Source: Apteryx mantelli | Lineage: Eukaryota; Chordata; Aves; Apterygiformes; Apterygidae | DNA length: 64,000 nt | Reading direction: 5' to 3' | NCBI RefSeq assembly: GCF_036417845.1 | Contig: NC_089981.1 | Span: forward strand, 1,195,501 to 1,259,500 | Shown here: in pieces, positions 12,833 through 25,095 of the stretch | Layout: each line of letters opens with the position of its first letter | Numbering within the stretch: the stretch's first letter is position 1 | The notes under the pieces: generated by a model | What the model was told of the DNA's origin: nothing | The model's database searches: none | What the model saw: only the letters and a program-made list of their open reading frames with translations | Made by a program: the position numbers and the translations under genes

Positions 12833-12879
12833 GCCCCATCCCGATCCCGATCCCGGCCCCCCGGCTCGCCCCGGGGGGG

Positions 12880-12906
12880 ATGCCCCCCTGCGGGCACCGA
12901 CACTAG
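12880..12906 (+). CDS. Upstream ORF 2 in presumed MYRF 5' UTR (8 codons)
   Basis: ATG at 12880 starts an eight-codon frame (MPPCGHRH) that ends at TAG 12904-12906, only 28 bases before the MYRF ATG. Bases at -3 and +4 are G and C, a moderate initiation context. A minimal uORF this close would allow reinitiation or, more probably, act as a mild brake. Confidence 0.3.
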   Translation: MPPCGHRH

Positions 12907-12923
12907 CCCCGGCTGCCCGGTGC

Positions 12924-12980
12924 ATGGCACAGCTATGGAGGTGGTGGACGAGACGGAGGCTTTGCAGCGCTTCTTTGAAG
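12924..12980 (+). CDS. Upstream ATG opening a frame that overlaps the MYRF start (first part)
   Basis: ATG at 12924 lies 11 bases before the MYRF ATG and in a different frame. Its context (T at -3, G at +4) is weaker than that of the MYRF start (G at -3, G at +4), so leaky scanning would be expected. With the same splice junctions as MYRF, the frame stays open through exon 2 and closes at TGA 47860-47862 in exon 3, giving 84 codons, with 19 of them in this exon. It has no recognised domain. It may be only a regulatory overlapping uORF, or chance: an 84-codon open frame in GC-rich coding sequence is not by itself significant. Confidence 0.35.
12935..12980 (+). CDS. MYRF: MYRF coding exon 1
   Basis: Encodes MEVVDETEALQRFFE plus the first base of a Gly codon, matching the acidic N-terminus of vertebrate MYRF as I remember it. 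MYRF is made as a membrane-anchored precursor of the endoplasmic reticulum. It trimerises and cuts itself, and the N-terminal fragment enters the nucleus to switch on myelin genes in oligodendrocytes and other programmes elsewhere. The start at 12935 is chosen because the peptide is family-specific and the ATG has G at -3 and +4. The exon ends in a consensus donor (GAAG then GTAAGG) and leaves phase 1, matching the acceptor at 46671. The nearby upstream ATG at 12924 is out of frame. Confidence 0.93.
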
Positions 12981-15814
12981 GTAAGGGGCACCCCGCTGGC
13001 TTCACGGTCCTTTCCTGCCTCCCCGCCGCCGGGCCCGGCTGCTCCCGTGCCACCCCAGCCAGACTTGTGCTGCACCTGGGCTCGAGGTGATCTTTCACCC
13101 GAACACGAGGGCAGGGCACAGCTGCCACCTTGCCCACCCGACTGGCGCCAGAGTCGCGCCAAGTCCCCGACTGGTTGATGTTCCTGTGCCTGGGCAGGAT
13201 TTGGGTTCAAGTGTGCATCCTCCAGAGCACCGTGGGCATGTCGCGGGTCCTGAGTGGGAGCTCCCGTCGCAGCAGGGGCTTGGGAATGTGTTGTGTCGTT
13301 CCTCAGACGCCAGCCTGCACCCCAGCAAGGACCTTGGTATGTGCTTTTCCTTTCCTCAGAGCAGACACAGCGCCCTTGCAGGCTCCTGACACTAGCTTCA
13401 CTGTATGGATCGCAGACAACACCATGGCACCAAACTCCTGGCCAACCTCTCTACTCACCTCGGGACCAGAGGTTCTGTACCTTTTTCCTGAGCCGTTGCC
13501 CCTGGGCACAGCATGCTGGAAATGGACTCCCAGTTGCGTGCTTTCATTGGGGGAATCATCCGTCTTTGATCTAGAACATAGCCAATCCTACAGCAGTAGT
13601 GTTCAGCAGTGGGCCCCAAAACCATCTCTTTAATCAGCTCCTGTAGGTCAATGTTGTCCAGACAGAGCTCTGGACTCCTATGGGCCACACATGACCATGG
13701 ATTGGAGACTCCGTCGCTTAAGTGCAAACTGGCAGCAACTTTTATTGAAACCAATGTTGGAAATGTTGTAAAGAGAATTCAGTCCGTCAAGCAGGGGTGG
13801 TATGTGGTTGCTTGCAACAGCTGAGGAGTCTGTAGAGCTGAACTGTTGTGTTCGAGCTGTGAGGCTGTGTTAACGGGTGGGACCCTGCCGCTATCTATGC
13901 ACCTTGTTGTTCCTTTATCATCTCAGTGTTCCTTCTTCTTGCTCTGGCTTTGTTCACACATTTTACTCTTCCTTTTGTCTCTCTGTCTCGCCTATTGACT
14001 TTGTTTCTCTTTTTCTGGTGTTGCCTCCCTTCACCCCACACCTAGCTCCCCTTGTTGTCTGGTGGGCTTTTTCCCAGGTTAAGGTTTTGGTTGTGTGAGC
14101 CTGGCAACTTGGTGTGAGTTCCTGACATGCAGATTCCCTTGCTAAGGGAGGATAACACTGCCATCCTAGCTAGGCTCCGTTGCATGAAAGGTCCTGTTGC
14201 AAGTGGCAGAGCAGTGTGCTGGGTTAATCCCCAGCTCCCTGGAGAGGAGACTGTGTACATGGGTCAGGCCTGGAGCCTGAATCTCTTCCGAGTCCTTCTG
14301 CTGTGCTTCGCTCGCTGTGGGTTCAGAAGTGTGCTGCCTGCTCCTCCAGAGTTCTCACTCTGCACTGACTCGAACAGTTGGGGTGTGAGGACTGTGTGAG
14401 GAGTCCTCTCCATTTCTCTGGCTAGTGAAAGGTCTTAACCTGTGGAAGAAAGCGAAGGTGCCACAAATAGAAGATGCTCTAGGGAGCGACATGAGCTGAA
14501 CAAAGGCTCAAACTACTTACCTCTTATTTTCCTCTCTTCTGGCATCTGTGAGATGCCTCAATAACCCGTCTCTTCTGTTTCAAAGGGAAAAGCATCTCCT
14601 GTTTGTTCTAGCCGTGATCCTGGATTCCCAGGAGGAACAGGATTAGTGAGGATGAGAAGCTTTGCCGCATGGGTTCTCATTGAGTACTCCCAGCCTGTTT
14701 TCTTCCTAGCCTTCAGGGGGCTGGTTTTGTTTTTGGGATTACACTTGGACAAAGTTCCACAGTCCTGTCCCACCTGCCTCCTGTCCTCTAGGCACCGTGC
14801 ACATCGCTGGTGTCCTGGGCAGCCCTCGCTCAACGCCCTGTCGTTATTTACAGACATTAGACTTCAACTGTCTCTTGTTTTCGTTTGGAGGAAGGGTACT
14901 TCATCTCTCTCCTAAAGCATTTTTTTTTAGGGGGGAAGCCTTTTTGTCTGTCTGTCTTTCTGTCCATCGGTCTGTCTCTGTGATGGAGGGATTGAACTAA
15001 AAACATCCTGTCCCTGTAAAAACAGAGAGTGAGGAAAATGGGCTGAAGGATATTTCTTCATCTCCTTTGGTTGCTCAGTTATATAACTTCCTTCTGTGAA
15101 CGCTTAATTTTGTTGTAGAGTCCAACGTAGCTGTTTATTTCCTTTGGGCAGCTATGTCCCTTCTGCGGCGTTATTAAACAGCATATATTGCAATGTAGCA
15201 GTTAAGGGTGAGAGGGGGCGGAGGAGAAAGTTTTAACACGAAGGATTGCTGTTTAGTTCAGTTTATGTAGAGAGGTGAAGAAACAAGGTTCTTTTCTCTT
15301 GTGTATGCCGGTTAATCGTAGTGCTTTGAAGGAGTAAGCAACCAAACTGATCCTCTGTTATTTAGAAGTGAAGGTCAGTGCCTTAAACTGCTAGCTTTGC
15401 AGCATGGAGTCGGATTTGCCCTGGAGTCTCAGTGTCCTGAAGGATTAATGCTTTCTGAAAGGGTAATATAGTGGTGAACAATAGATCTGTTAGACTTTAT
15501 TAATTTACAGAGATAAATTCACTAGCAGAACTGATTCATTGCTACCCTGTAACGTCTTTAAACTGAGTCTGCTCGTTCCCTTCCTGTGGGGAATGCGTGT
15601 CCAAACCATACCTTTCTCTGATAGTGAAATCTATTTTCTTCTCACAGATCATCTTCTGTCTAAGTGGAGATTTCACACTAAGGGGATTTCTTCCTGTACA
15701 CTTGAAAACCGTGATATAATTTGGGAATTCCCTTTCCTTTGCTTGAAACTGATTTGCACTGGATTTGAGTCTGCTGTAAGCAATCCCACCATATTTAAGA
15801 GTAATCCTTTAGTG

Positions 15815-15990
15815 CTTATGTAGCACTCGGTATTTCAAAGTGTCAGACGAGGATTAACTGATCTCTCCTTGCAGACTTTTGGGGAGTGGAGGCTGCGCTA
15901 GAGAGAGGCTAAATGACTTATCTGAGGTGTGGAAGAGAGTTGGTGTCTGTGCTGATCCCAAATCCTGGCTTTAGGCTAGCTCCAAAGACA
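15815..15990 (-). mobile_element. Decayed MIR-like SINE, minus orientation
   Basis: Read on + the order is 'gtagcact..gtatttcaaagtg', then 'gagagaggctaaatgacttatctgagg', then 'ggtgtctgtgctgatcccaaatcctggcttt'. This is the reverse complement of the tail, core ('aagtcacttaacctctctg') and tRNA-related head of MIR. Divergence is high and the boundaries are approximate. Confidence 0.6.
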
Positions 15991-18900
15991 GTACAGCAGG
16001 ATCCATCTGCAGAGCGAGACTTTTTTTGGAGGAAAGAGCGCTCCTAAGATCTCAGGTCTCATTGCCTGGCCCAGCCAGTGGAAAGCAAGGCTTGATCTGG
16101 TTTTCCCGGTTACAGGAGACAGAACTTTGTTTTCATAAGGAAGGTTTTCAGTATCTGCTGAGGCAGGATATCCTTATTACCCTGGCATGTAGTTGTTTGC
16201 TCCTTGACAGTGAGATCCGAGACACGTGAAGAGAGAGAAGCAAAAGAATGAAGTGAAAAGTCTTGGACTTTGCTCCGAGATTTGGGAAGAGGACTAGGAA
16301 AAAGTGTATGCAGTCTCTGAGAGGAGTGGGAGGTGCTGCTAGATGTAATAGGCATAACTTCACACCCTCTTAGGGGATGAGTTGAAGACGCTGAGAGTGT
16401 GAGTTGAGACTGGCAAAATGGCCTCTGAGTTTCCTCGAGGCAAGCCCGTCCTGTGTTAGAAAGATCGCTGCTGTCCTGGTTTGTTTTACTGCAGCTGGTA
16501 AACATGTTAGGCGGTGCCCAGGACCATGCTGCTGAAGGGAGCTGTGGACAGACAGCTGGGAAAGCTTTGAGGCAGAGAGCGTGGGATGCTGAGGGTTCTG
16601 GCAGGGAAGGTAAAGGAGCTCAGTTTGGTCTTTCCTTAGTATTGGGAGTGTTTACCCAGAGCATTTGTATTTTGTATCAAAGGAAAAGTAGGGAGTCGAA
16701 AGCTTCTGACCCTTGGCTGGCATCCTGCTAGAAACCTTACCTTCCTCCCTGCCTACCACTCACGTAAGGGAAACAGTTACGACAGAGCTCAGCTATTCGG
16801 GATCCCTCTCTCTCTTGGCTAATTTATGAGATAAGCGGTTGTTAAAGAATGTATATCAGGAAAGATGTGCAGAACAGGGCCTGGGGGGCAGGGGAATGGG
16901 TGGTTTGGAAGCTGTCAGAATGGGGATGGGGCAAGGAGGGAACTCAGAAATGTCAGGAGACATAGAATAGGGAACGCTAAAAGTTTGGAGGTCTGGCAGC
17001 ACTGGGTTGAACTGTCGTTGGGAAGAGACAGTACTTGGTTATATAGGAAAACTCAGATTCTCAGTAAGGGCGCGCAAGTCCTGTGAAATGAAGCAGATTT
17101 ACCTCAGCCCTTCACAGTTTTTTGCAGAGCACAAGTGGCTGAAACGCTTTGAAGCGTATGTTTGTAGAGCGACTGTGTGTGTATCTGTGCGTGCATGCTT
17201 GGAAGAGCCGCCGTAGCTACGCTGTCGGTACTGTGGTTGCTGCCTGAAGGGTCACAGAAGTCTCTGAGCTGGGAGTGAGCAAGCGAGCACCAGGCGTTTT
17301 ATCAGCCAGGCAGCAAGCGTGTTTGTATTAGTGAATGGTTTTGCCCGTAGGAGTGTGTGTATACGTGTGTTAATGGTATTGGTTGCTTTCTTGATGATAT
17401 TTATTGTGATCATAGATCACTTTCCAATATGTTAGCAGCAAATGCCACCTTGCAGCCCCACAGGAGGAGGTCTGGGCTATTGCCTCGTTTTCCTTGGATG
17501 CGGAAAGATGAAACGATGGGGCTAAGGCAGAGGACAAAACTCAGGACTCATGGACTTCCCCTTGTCCACCATGCTCTATCACAAGGGTTGAGTGCTGCTT
17601 TGGTGTGCTGTTCTGCACGAGGGTTTGGTGATGGATGGGTGTGAGCTGGGGAGGACTTCACTGGTGGAACTTTCACTGATGTGAAACAGCAAAGCCATGA
17701 ACTCAAGAGAAGAGGAATAATCACCTGCTTTTCAGAGCTGCCCGTTGACTAATGGTGGAGGAGATCTTCACTGAGAGGGAAGGTCTCTGGCTACTGGTGT
17801 TAGCTGTTGTTAGCCAGGGGGTCGCTCCACGCAGAGAGTTTCAGTTTCTGCTAGGCAGGAACTTGGAGGAGTGTGAATAAGAGTCACAGAGAGACAACAG
17901 GCTGCTTTTGAGACTTTCTGCCTACTTGGGAGTGCAGAGGGGAGACTGGTGGTCTCTTGTGACCAGAAACACTGGGAGCAAAAAAGACAGAAGGACGGTA
18001 GACCTGGGGCCTCTAGAGCAGAGACTGTGGGGTTTATCACGGTGCCGATTAGGAGGTGGAAGCCACGCCACAGAAACGAGGACAACTGGTCCCACATAAA
18101 TCTTTAGACTTCTAGGCTTCACATGACAACTCCAAAAGTCCCCCGGGCACTGAACTGCACACAGCCACCCTCCACTATGCAGATGGAGTCTGCATGCGGA
18201 AGGTATGATAGATGAAGTAGGGGACCATAGGTGGCATGTGTATGCCAGGGAAATTCGGATTTGGGCAGGAGGGGTGTTTTTCTCCCCACGGAAAAACAAA
18301 TGCCTCCTGGGTGGAAGAGGGCACCTGTTTAACAGCTCGCAGCAGCATGGACAGGAGTTTGGGACGGGGCCATTTTAGTTCTAAGTGGGAGCCCAGCGGC
18401 TGTTTGCGGGGCTTACGTCCAAGTGTTCCACAGTGTGGGTGTGGGCATTCTTGCAGCTGCAAAAGGATGGGGAAAACCTTTACGACGACAGCAGATCAAA
18501 GCTTCTCGTTCCTTCGAATTGTATAGAACAACAGCTTTCTGGGGAACTGGGTTTCACGCTCATTTTCCAGAGGCTGAAGAATGCCTGTCCGGCTGCTGTC
18601 TGGCCCTTAGCCTCTGTCTCCCTTGGCTCTGATGCCATGCTGAAGAGAGGCTTTCCTGCAGGGCTCCCACGGAGCTGTTGGATGGGATGAGAGTAAAGGC
18701 AGAGGGAAAGCACCTGTGAAAAGCGGTGGAGAATCGCAGGCTTTTTGTGAAAAGCACAGTAGGATCTTTGCTGCGCTTCGGTCCGGGTGCTTTGCTCCTG
18801 TGCTGGTGCCTAGACTCAGCTCTCCTCAGGAGGAAGAGAGTTGGGGAAGCAGGGACTTTGCAGCGTGGCGGTCTCTCTGAGGCCTGGTTGGTGCAGTGGG

Positions 18901-21900
18901 GAAAGTAAGAGGCTTTGTGTGGAGTGCTTTGCTGAGCAGAGTTAGCCCGTGACAGAATGGTCCTGGGGAACCTGGTACAGCAGAAACACATGACTGTCCC
19001 TCTTGGTAATCCCCTCGCAGACCCAAATCCCAGAGCGTAGCAGCAACCTCCCAGCCTCCTTCCCTGGCCCTCCCACTCTTCTCTGGGGGAATAGAAAAGC
19101 CAGCAGGCAGCAGCCCTGGGACCCAGACAAGCCGAGCTAGGCAACATGATGATAGAGGGGGAGAGCAGGGACACAGCAGCAGCTTGACATCTGCTCTCAC
19201 CATGCTCAGGATGCGCTGGATCCGAGCAGGTAACAGCACAGACCCCCTAACCCTTCCACAGCTGAGCTTTCTTTCCCCTCCACCTCTCCATCTCTTTTCC
19301 CAGTGTGATTATTTCCTGGCCCTTCTCTCTCTGCCCCTCTATCTCCAGCTTCCCCAGCCTACCTGAGTCTTTTCCTCTGATCGGCATGAGTCCTGAAAGA
19401 GAGCAGGTAACATGAGGCTTCAGGTTAGCAGAGCTCCATCCTAGGCCCTGTGCAGAGGAGGGAGGGGAGAAGGATGTTCCCTTGAGCTCATCATCAACAG
19501 GCTGCAGAGTTTGGCTAAGCCCCGGGGTCCATTCTTGGATACAGGGGGAAGCTGCCACCTCCATCTCAGCAGGCCCAGTAGCAGGAAAGGTTCTCAGCGC
19601 CTAAACGCTTGTCCTCATCTACTCCTCAGTGCAAGGCTAGCACAGAGCAATCTGCCACTACAAACGTGGTCTCGCAGTTGTGGCGGTAATTTTCTAGGGT
19701 CTGCCCATCTGCCCTTTCTCCCCAGTTTCCAAAGAACTCCTTTTTCCTGGGCAGGAGAAGGAAAGGGAACATCCAGATGGAAGAAGGCCAGAGAGCTGTT
19801 TATGGGAGGGTGGATCCTTTAGGGAGTTAGATGAGGAGTGGGTTGTGATTCAGGAAGAGCGATGTTCACATGCAGTCACAGACCCTTCTTCATGGACAGT
19901 GAGAGGTCCTTTGCCCATGCTCTGGTTAATGTGTCTTCCACAGGTTGGTGTCCTAGGAGTTATGCTCGGAGTGGGCCCAGGTGGGTGTTTGGGAGGAGGT
20001 AGCCAAGAAGAGGTGGCTGTCAGGGCAGATTAGAAAAGAGTCTTGCTGGATATGTGACCACACTGCTGGAAAATGGGCATGTTAGTGGCTCAGAGACCTA
20101 GCTGACCTGTGCTGTTTCCTGTGCCTGGAGTAGGATGACTGCATGAGGACTTCTGCTTGCAAAGGATATTGGGGGAGAGATGCCAGTCAGGCAGGACACT
20201 TATTAGGGTGCTGGTCAGAGGGGTCCAGTTGTTAAAATCTGTTGTCTTTGTTAGCTAGTTATTGGGGCTGAGGAAGAAGTGCATCCACTCATAGGATAGC
20301 AGGCAGCTCTGCAAGGTGCTGGCACTGACCCTGTCAAGCCTGTTGTGAGATGACGGTGCAGGCCTTATCCCATGAGCTGAAGGGAAGGCAGCTGGGGGGC
20401 TGACCTGGACCCTGCACAGGGAGTTGAAAAGCTGGCTGGGGCCAGGAGCCTTATGGAGCAGTGTTTCTTCATTTTGGTGCTGTGCCTGGAGCGTGGATAT
20501 AATCCATGCTTTTCTCAGCATGGCTACATCTGGCTGCATCCTGTGAGGAGGTAGCCCAGCGTGATTCATTCCAAAGGCGCTCACAGCCCTTTCCTACAGG
20601 TGTTTGGACCGGGGAGTATTTTTATGCCAGCAGGTCTGTGAAAGCAGGAGTCCTATGGGTGCTTACCTGAGTGTGAGAAGGTAGCAGTGGAAGTGAGTTG
20701 CTTTAGTCTTTTAGAGAGCAGACGTGGGTGTGGAAACTCTGACTAATGTGGCCTCCCATGCTGCAGGGAGCGCAGGTATTTGGCTTATTGCCATTAGTTG
20801 GATCTACTAGTGCAGATCTTGTCTGGAAGGTTAAACTGAGGTTCTCTTTTAGTCTAAAAGCAGGACCTGGGGCTTGGTTTATGCATGAGAAGCATTCACC
20901 AACCTCAGCATGTGATGTGTGCTGGCATCTGTCTCATGCTGTCTCCCAGAGAGATCTAACAGGCTGGACAGCCTGGAGGATTTTGTGTCCACAGACCAGC
21001 TGCACAGTCAGCAGCACCCCATTGCCCCAGTCACACTCTTTGAGGGTTGGACCCTGTGGGGAGCAAGGGCATGGGCTACTTTGGCTTTTCTGCTGGAAAT
21101 AAGGCTGCTTGCAAGGTATGGAAGAGAAGCAGGTTTTGGCTGCAGTAACCACAGAAAAAGATGGCCCCTGGACCTCTGTGTATGGTTAGCCCTGGAAAGA
21201 GCTGGTCATTGTCCGGAGAAATATAGCCCCACCTGAATGGTGTGTGAAGGCTGCTCTTCCCGTGGGCTTTCTGCCTTCTGTCAAATGTAAATGTTTTTTT
21301 CTTTGTCTTGTGCTTTCTCTCTGTTTCCTGCCCTGGTATCATTCTCTGTCCCTGGTCACTTAGTGAGAAATAAAAACAGAAGATGCCTTTTAAAGGGAGG
21401 AAGTGAAATGGAGCCTTGCTGTACTTTCCCTGTCCTGGTTATCGGGTACTTGCCCTGTCCTCATGGGTTCATCCTACTGGGGCAAGGACTAAATGATCCT
21501 TGGATCTGGGAGCTTTGCTAGGAGGGTGCAAGGGTCTGTGACCAAAGAGCTCCTGGCCTGCAACAGTGCTACAGGTGTCTTCCCTTCCTCTGTCTTGCCT
21601 GGACAGGGCCCTAGACCATGGCTTGGCTTCCCTCCGGTGTGTCTTTGCCCAGGGATCTCCCTGCTCAAGATGGCACTGCTCTGGCAGAGCGAAGAGTGGT
21701 GTGGCTACCTGCTTTGCAGAGCTTGCTGGGTAACCCCCTTGCCTCTTTCCAGGAGTGTTGCTGATTGGTGAGCTCTTGCCCTTGGACTTTGCACTCTCTG
21801 ATAAGAACCCCAGTAAGCTAAATGTGTCTGAGGAATGATTAACTAACAGGTGTGTTGCCAGAGGACGGGGGAGCAGCTGCGACTGGAGACACAAACAGGA

Positions 21901-23854
21901 ACAGACTTGTGGCTTTTGGGCCCAACCTGCTGCCTACCAGACACCTCTCCCATGCACCAGCTTATGGAGTAGCATCCTTTGGGAGAGAAAACCCACTGCA
22001 TGATCTCCTTGGTGCTTTCCAGGCAGATAAGCCAGGGGTGGACAAAGGGATGAGATTGTGCCAGATAAGCAGGGGAGGCATGGAGGCCAAGGGAGGATGC
22101 TGCTGTGTGTAGAGAAAAGGGGTGCTCTTAGAAGTAGAAGGTGGATTGCTATGAACACCAAACCTTACTATCCATTGGCTTCCAATTCTGGTCTTATGGA
22201 TATACCCTCTTACTCCTACTGGCTGACACACTTTTGCATACCCTTCCTTACCCTCCAGACCTTCATTCTTCCATTTGCACAATTTGCCCTGCACAACGGA
22301 CAGGGAGGACATCTTCTGTCTGAGGTGGTGGAGCTGGAATGGGCAGCCTGGGATCCTGTTCTCCTCGCCTTCTTCTGCATGCACTGGAGCACATTAAGGG
22401 CATGTTTGAATGAAAGACTTCCTTCCTGAGGGGAAGTGTAATGTGCTATCCAGGGTCCACCACTTATCTCGCTGAACTTTGTCTGTTTTGATGCTGTTAC
22501 TCAAAATGGCGAAAGGATGGTCTAGGAGCAGGGCTACAGGTCTGAAGAGAGTGGCCAGCCCTGGCTGCAAAATGTAGATGCCAGATTTCTGGTGGAATGA
22601 GAGCAAAAGCATGTTCATTTTGCTGGCTTTTGGGTGGATTAGAAAGACCAAGAATGAAGTTTTAAATAGCCTTAGTGTGTTCAGATCCAGGACTTGAGGG
22701 CAGAGGCTGGAGTGAACCAGGAGGAGCAGCCCTAATGGGATACTACATGGCTGTGATCATAATCCCATGGTATGTCCAGAGTTAGGGCTATTGTGCAGGA
22801 CTGCAGGTAGAGGATAAGAGTCATTTCCTCTGGTGCAGCACAGCATTGTTGCTTCTCTCATACCCCAACGGTTGTGCCAGACAGGCTTAGCGGTAAGAAA
22901 GCTGGCATCAGTCTCTACAGTAGTTAAAGTCTTTTTTGTGTCTCTGGAATTATCTTGCGTTAACCTTTCCTTACCTTCCCATTCCTCCCCTTCTGCATCC
23001 CTCATCACTTTTGCTCTATCCAGTCCTCTTTTCTTCCTCTGCTTCCATCGTTCTATTATAGCATATTGGAGGAGATGTGCTGTGTTATGCCCTAATAAAT
23101 TGCAAGCTGTATCAGTAGGAAGAGAAAAAAAAGAGGGAATGCATTTGGAAAGTAACAAGTAGTCTGAATAGAGATTGACAGGTTAGCTGGAGCAGTGTGG
23201 AGTGGGACCAGAGGTGAGTAAGAACCTGATAGGCGCAGGTAATCCAAACCGCCGGCTTTTGAGATCTCTGTTTTTTAAAAAAGGGTAATGAAACCATTTT
23301 TGGTTGGAACTGTATTTTTTTTTCTGTAGAGTCTGTCATCATCACCCCAACATTGCAGCACTGTATTATTTTGGGAGACTTGAAGTGTCAAATTGATCTA
23401 GTTTTCTTACTTAAAGCCAAGAAGATAGTAATTGATGGAATGGAGACAATGCAGAGGACACGGGGGCGGGCTTGGGAAGACACAGGTAGGGTTTCCAAAA
23501 GAGTTGGGAACCTAATTCCTGCAAGCTGTTTGTCTGATGGCTTTGATGGTAAGGACCATCTGCTTACTGTGATTCTGTAAAGCATGCAGTACCTGGCTTA
23601 CTTGCAGCCTCTAGGAGTGAATGTAATATAAACAGTAAATAGAATTCAATTTGGAACTTGCAGATTCACTTAGTTTGTATGTCTGACAATATTTATTAAT
23701 AAAAAGCTATCATTTTATGACTTTTAATCCATTGTACTGGTAACAGCTGACTGCTAGCAATCCAGATAAACAGGAAGCTAAACAATTTATCAGTCAGTCT
23801 GATCTTGGCTTATCTCTTCTGTTGTGACAAGTAATGGTTATGAACGTTGATTCA

Positions 23855-23962
23855 ACAAAGCACTGAAATGTGCGCTTTGACTTCATTGGAAATGAAGCAC
23901 CTGCTTAAAGTAAAGCACAAGCTTGAAAGTTGTGCAGTATAAGGGCCATTAAGACATTTCAC
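23855..23962. repeat. Ancient palindromic repeat (non-autonomous DNA-element type)
   Basis: The two halves form an imperfect inverted repeat: the left arm 'gattcaacaaagcactgaaa..' is a degraded reverse complement of the right arm '..aagcttgaaagttgtgcagtataagggcc', with 'gctttgac'/'gcttaaag' words around the centre. I recognise this sort of 'aagcacttaagcatgtgcttaa' palindrome from reptile and bird genomes but cannot name the family with certainty. Confidence 0.45.
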
Positions 23963-24752
23963 GGTTGACTGCTGATAATATAATCAATGTTGAGCCCAGA
24001 GTAAGAATAGAAACAGTCCTTTCCCAAGTGAAATCCCATCCAAATCAAGATCCTAGGTCAGTGCGAAGTTCTGGGCAGTGAATAGGAGGGGTTCTGTCCA
24101 TTCCCTTCCCTCCTGTCTATTTTACTTCAAACCTTTGAAGGAGGTATTGGAATGGAGAGGTGGATGGTGATGAATTTTCACATGCAGCATAGCGGAACAT
24201 GTAGAGAAGAGGGGGAGGTGATAAATGAGATTTCATAACTCATGTCGTTGTTGGTGTTGAGGAGCTAATGGGACACAAGGAACAGCAATGTGGGGACCTG
24301 TAGACTAGGGACAAGCTTCTCAGCCCAGAATGAAAAGTTCAGGTACTAGATGTTGTATTGATATGCAGGGGCCTGGAAAGGGGAACTGATCAAAAGACAA
24401 CATAATCCAACAGGATGGGCTTGTGGAACATCAGAGTAGGGACCTTTACTGTTTCTCTGCTTTTAGAAATGGGCACTGTGGCTCAGGTACACCTGGGAGA
24501 TATCTGTGGATAAAGCAGATCATGGATGAACACTGATAGACATGCATTTTTACTGTGAATTTTCAACACAGTTGTCTTAATTTAGTCAAGGCCTAAATAA
24601 GTAGGTGTTCATGCCACTGTGCTGTCCAGAACCTGCAGCATTTCACCAAAGCCAAGTTTGGCTTTTGAAGAGATGAGAATGGGTACCAATGACAAAGAAT
24701 TATAATGCTTAATAAAGTTGGCCCCAGACACCACAAATGTTTGCCACCACTG

Positions 24753-24942
24753 GTCTAGAGCAGTGCCTCACACCTCACCTGGACAGCAGTGTTTAGCAGA
24801 CAACACATTGCAAGTATCGTCATCCTTGGCATGTGCTTTCATCTGAAAGAAATGAGTAGCCTGTGGCTGTGAGCTGCGGTGGAGGTTTCCTGGGCTACAT
24901 GTTACTGTGGAAGCTGCGGGGTGGGGAACTGCTGTTCTAGAT
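24753..24942. mobile_element. hAT (Charlie/MER5-like) MITE with target-site duplication
   Basis: The element body 24761-24934 (174 bp) has inverted ends: it opens CAGTGcctcac and closes ggggaactgCTG, consistent with the CAGTG...CACTG ends of Charlie-type hAT elements. It is bracketed by 8-bp direct repeats, GTCTAGAG at 24753-24760 and TTCTAGAT at 24935-24942, which both fit the nTCTAGAn duplication typical of this group and differ at the two outer positions and nowhere else. Its size is close to that of MER5-type elements (about 190 bp). The body is too diverged for me to assign a subfamily. Confidence 0.55.
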
Positions 24943-25017
24943 AGGCTCTGGGGGTCTGGTGAAGGCAAAGCTCTTGCATTACTGGGACCCTGGCAGCGAG
25001 TTTTGGCATCTCCAGAG

Positions 25018-25095
25018 CTCTCTTAAATTGATGCAATGCCACTGAAATCAGGAGGACTTTGCTGTGTTTCACTACGTGAGATCTGACCCATAGTA
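25018..25095. repeat. Ancient sauropsid repeat fragment
   Basis: The string of words 'taaattgatgcaatgccactgaaatcaggaggac' and 'gagatctgaccc' resembles a widespread old reptile/bird repeat ('taaatcagtgtaactccactgaagtcaatggag...gatctggccc'). Related pieces are at about 39600-39645 and 51730-51830. Family name not assigned. Confidence 0.4.

Larger units (their letters stand above)
12380..13130 (+). promoter_or_regulatory. MYRF: MYRF promoter CpG island with 5' UTR
   Basis: This is the most G+C- and CpG-rich part of the window and surrounds coding exon 1, so it is the probable TATA-less, CpG-type promoter and 5' UTR of MYRF. The coding start at 12935 sits in its downstream half, so transcription probably starts somewhere between about 12400 and 12850; I see no TATA box at a suitable place. 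The + (non-template) strand holds several G-run clusters (about 12393-12415, 12507-12520 and 12595-12650), all fitting G-quadruplex patterns. Short tandem repeats in the presumed 5' UTR are a CAGG array (12664-12694), GGCACC units (about 12778-12798) and CCGATC units (about 12835-12856). Three ATG triplets lie between 12749 and the main start. Confidence 0.75.

Noticed and set aside
12173..13210. Long open frames on both strands through the CpG island, up to 345 codons on the minus strand
   Set aside because: They consist of Pro/Ala/Arg/Gly low-complexity sequence, occur in several frames at once and cross a clear splice donor. They are an effect of GC-rich DNA with few stop triplets.
13565..13800. 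Possible second hAT-type relic starting at 'gatctagaacatagcc'
   Set aside because: No matching inverted end or 8-bp duplication could be found on the right side.
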